DNA of 64,000 bases from Clostridiales bacterium UBA2432 (GTDB lineage Bacteria; Bacillota; Clostridia; Lachnospirales; Vallitaleaceae): contig DDQW01000074.1 of the NCBI GenBank assembly GCA_002342805.1, positions 727-64,726 of the forward strand. Reading direction: 5' to 3'. Under the pieces are notes generated by a model. The model saw only the letters and a program-made list of their open reading frames with translations, was not told the origin of the DNA and did not search any database. The position numbers and the translations under genes were made by a program. The first letter of the stretch is position 1. Each line of letters opens with the position of its first letter. This document shows, piece after piece, positions 61,898 to 64,000 of this stretch.

Positions 61898-62938
61898 ATG
61901 GTCCGAAAAGTTGCACTACTTTATAAAATTATTCCCAAAGAAATGGATATTTTAAAACGTCGATATTATATTTTGAAGGCAATATATGCAGTTCAACCTA
62001 TCGGTCGTCGTATGATTGCCGCCAAATTAAATATTGGTGAAAAAATTGTGCGTTCAGATATTGATTTTTTTCGCGAAGAAGGGTATGTAAATGTTTCAAC
62101 TAGTGGTATGATATTAACAGAGGCTGGTATTAATCTCTTAGACCAGTTAAAGGAGTTAATGAATGAGCTTGAAGGAATTAAACGCCTACAAGAGGAACTA
62201 AAGTCTGTATTTCAATGTCAAAATATTATCGTTGTATCCGGAAATGCGGATGATGAATTAGAGGCAATGGGAAATATAGGCCGAAGTGCAGCGAAGCTGT
62301 TGCAATCCTTAATTAGCAATGACTCTATTGTGGCAATTACCGGTGGTAACACAATGAAAAGTGTTGTAAAACATATTCATTCAAAGAATGAACCCTTAGA
62401 AGGAATGTTAGTTGTTCCGGCAAGAGGAAGTTTAGGTAACAATGTTGAAACACAAGCGAACACACTCGTTGAAGAGATGGCTAAAAAAATAGGATGCCAG
62501 TACAAGCTATTGAATTTGCCGGATAATTTAAGCGAAAAAGCAATTATCAGTGTATCCAAAGACCCAAAGATCAGTCAAATTATTGAATATATTAAAAAAG
62601 CGAATATTATTGTTTTTGGAATTGGAAATGCAGGAAAGATGGCATATCGACGTGACTTGAATAAAACAGTCATAGATGTATTGACCAAACGTAAAGCTGT
62701 TGCGGAAGCCTTAGGATATTACTTTAATAAGCAAGGACAAATTGTCTATGATTCAAAAACAATTGGATTTCATTTAGATGAACTTAAGAAAAACGTGCAT
62801 CCTATTGCTGTTGCAGGCGGTGAGAGTAAGGCGTTAGCAGTTCTTTCAGTACGGCATTTCATTCAAAACGGTAGTATTATTCTTGATGAAGCTTGTGCCA
62901 GAAAGATATTAGTGTTATCAAAAGAACTAAATTTATAG
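61898..62938 (+). CDS. cggR: central glycolytic genes regulator CggR (SorC family)
   Basis: A 346-residue SorC/DeoR-type repressor. The N-terminal helix-turn-helix region (about 15-75) is followed by a sugar-phosphate-binding domain with SIVAITGGNTMKSV, VVPARGSLGNNVETQANTL and IIVFGIGNAGKMA. The ATG at 61898 follows AAGGAG by 6 nt; a TTG at 61859 would put the operator inside the coding region. It is followed directly by pgk; gapA, which often lies between, is absent here. Confidence 0.93.
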   Translation: MVRKVALLYKIIPKEMDILKRRYYILKAIYAVQPIGRRMIAAKLNIGEKIVRSDIDFFREEGYVNVSTSGMILTEAGINLLDQLKELMNELEGIKRLQEELKSVFQCQNIIVVSGNADDELEAMGNIGRSAAKLLQSLISNDSIVAITGGNTMKSVVKHIHSKNEPLEGMLVVPARGSLGNNVETQANTLVEEMAKKIGCQYKLLNLPDNLSEKAIISVSKDPKISQIIEYIKKANIIVFGIGNAGKMAYRRDLNKTVIDVLTKRKAVAEALGYYFNKQGQIVYDSKTIGFHLDELKKNVHPIAVAGGESKALAVLSVRHFIQNGSIILDEACARKILVLSKELNL

Positions 62939-62960
62939 ATTAATTATTAGGAGGAAAATT

Positions 62961-64000
62961 ATGTTAAACAAGAAATCAGTAGACGATATCCAGGTAAAAG
63001 GAAAGAAAGTACTTGTGCGATGTGACTTTAATGTGCCTATCAAAGATGGGGTTATAACAGACCTTAATCGTTTGGAAGGCGCATTACCAACGATTAAGAA
63101 GCTTGTCAATGATGGAGGAAGAGTTATTCTTTGTTCACATATGGGTAAGCCAAAAGGACCTACACCTGACTTATCCTTAGCGCCGGTTGCTAAAAAAATG
63201 GCAGAACTATTAGGCCAAGAAGTGACCTTTGCAGCGGATGATACAGTTGTCGGTGACAATGCGAAAAAAGCAATTGATGCAATGCAAGATGGTGATATTG
63301 TACTATTAGAAAATACTCGATTTAGAGCTGAAGAAACAAAAAATGGAGAAGCATTTAGCAAAGATTTAGCTTCCTTAGCAGATATTTTTGTTAACGACGC
63401 ATTTGGTGCTGCTCACCGTGCTCATTGTTCTAATGTAGGTGTCACAGAATTTGTTGACACTTGTGTGGTTGGATATTTAATGCAAAAAGAAATTGATTTC
63501 TTAGGTAATGCAGTAGCCAATCCAAAACGCCCCTTTGTTGCGATTTTAGGTGGTGCAAAAGTTTCAGATAAAATTAATGTCATTAATAATTTACTGGATA
63601 AAGTAGATACATTAATTATCGGTGGCGGAATGGCATATACATTCTTAAAAGCACAAGGATTTTCAATTGGTAAATCACTTCTAGAAGAAGATAAAATGGA
63701 CTACGCACTTGAAATGGTTGAAAAGGCGAAAGAAAAGGGTGTTAACTTATTATTACCTACAGATCATATTGTCTCAACTGAATTTAATAATGATGCACCT
63801 TTTAAAGAAGTTGAAGATGCAGGCGAAGGAATTACAGGCGACTATATGGGACTTGACATTGGCTCAAAAACGATTGAAAAATATTCAGCAGCAATTAAAG
63901 ATGCAAAAACAATCGTATGGAATGGCCCCATGGGTGTATTTGAAATGGAAAACTTTGCTAAAGGGACAAAAGCAATTGCTCAAGCCCTTGCAGAAGCTGA
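62961..64000 (+). CDS. pgk: phosphoglycerate kinase (partial, runs off the window)
   Basis: The first 346 codons of phosphoglycerate kinase, which makes ATP from 1,3-bisphosphoglycerate in glycolysis. Substrate-binding motifs are VRCDFNVPIKDG, LCSHMGKPKG and LLENTRFRAEE; nucleotide-binding GGAKVSDKI and VWNGPMGVFE are also present. A strong TTAGGAGGAAAATT precedes the ATG, 22 nt after cggR. The usual length is near 395-400 residues, so about 50 codons are missing to the right. Confidence 0.97.
   Translation, partial: MLNKKSVDDIQVKGKKVLVRCDFNVPIKDGVITDLNRLEGALPTIKKLVNDGGRVILCSHMGKPKGPTPDLSLAPVAKKMAELLGQEVTFAADDTVVGDNAKKAIDAMQDGDIVLLENTRFRAEETKNGEAFSKDLASLADIFVNDAFGAAHRAHCSNVGVTEFVDTCVVGYLMQKEIDFLGNAVANPKRPFVAILGGAKVSDKINVINNLLDKVDTLIIGGGMAYTFLKAQGFSIGKSLLEEDKMDYALEMVEKAKEKGVNLLLPTDHIVSTEFNNDAPFKEVEDAGEGITGDYMGLDIGSKTIEKYSAAIKDAKTIVWNGPMGVFEMENFAKGTKAIAQALAEA

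Noticed and set aside
1..64000. Mobile elements, prophage, defence islands, CRISPR arrays, toxin-antitoxin pairs
   Set aside because: No transposase, integrase, phage or repeat-spacer pattern was seen; gene content is conserved core chromosome throughout.

Overview
The window is a low-GC (AT-rich), densely packed stretch of chromosome from a motile, flagellated Firmicute. It is most likely a member of the Clostridia close to the Lachnospirales/Vallitaleaceae. The evidence is a Gram-positive PolC, a FliY with CheC-like domains, the CheC/CheD adaptation pair, a B. subtilis-like fla/che order ending at sigD and rpsB, a dgt-dnaG-rpoD block, a CggR-type regulator before pgk, and strong AGGAGG ribosome sites with frequent TTG/GTG starts. 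The genus is inference. No mobile element, phage, CRISPR array, rRNA or tRNA gene was seen.

Region 1 (1-22305, all + strand) is one long fla/che operon. It runs from the end of flgE through flbD, motA, motB, fliL, fliM, fliY, cheY, fliO-P-Q-R, flhB, flhA, flhF, flhG, a PilZ brake protein, cheB-A-W-C-D, a small membrane protein, sigD, a FapA/DUF342 protein and three small poorly known genes. Stop and start codons touch or overlap in many places, and I see no strong intrinsic terminator inside it. An extended -10 promoter lies in front of cheY. These genes build the C-ring and export gate, place and number the flagella (FlhF/FlhG), power the motor (MotAB), wire it to chemotaxis and provide the late-gene sigma factor.

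Region 2 (22306-34945) is a classic housekeeping block. It has its own promoter and a structured leader before rpsB, a terminator or attenuator between rpsB and tsf, and another terminator after tsf. Then come pyrH, frr, uppS, cdsA, dxr, rseP, ispG and polC. Region 3 (34967-42724) holds rnhA, dgt-dnaG-rpoD ending in a terminator, trmK-nif3, and a TGS-domain nucleoside kinase.

Region 4 (42744-48939) is a membrane/cell-surface set (small membrane protein, MoxR ATPase, DUF58, transglutaminase-like protein), then a HAD phosphatase and a DUF368 protein. Directly after it is a gene for 6S RNA (about 48978-49150) with a consensus promoter and a bidirectional terminator shared with the convergent tyrA-aroA operon (minus strand).

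Region 5 (51829-64000) carries an EF-G-like GTPase, an MFS transporter, a UPF0251 DNA-binding protein, the iron-sulfur set iscR-iscS-iscU with mnmA, a convergent PHP phosphatase, a Na/phosphate cotransporter with PhoU-like tail, and cggR with a recognisable tandem operator followed by the start of pgk, which runs off the window.

Nearly everything is core-genome material. The least described parts are non-coding or small: the rpsB leader, the 6S RNA locus, the operator-like dyads before the phosphate transporter and cggR, and the small genes at the tail of the flagellar operon. I found no convincing wholly new system.
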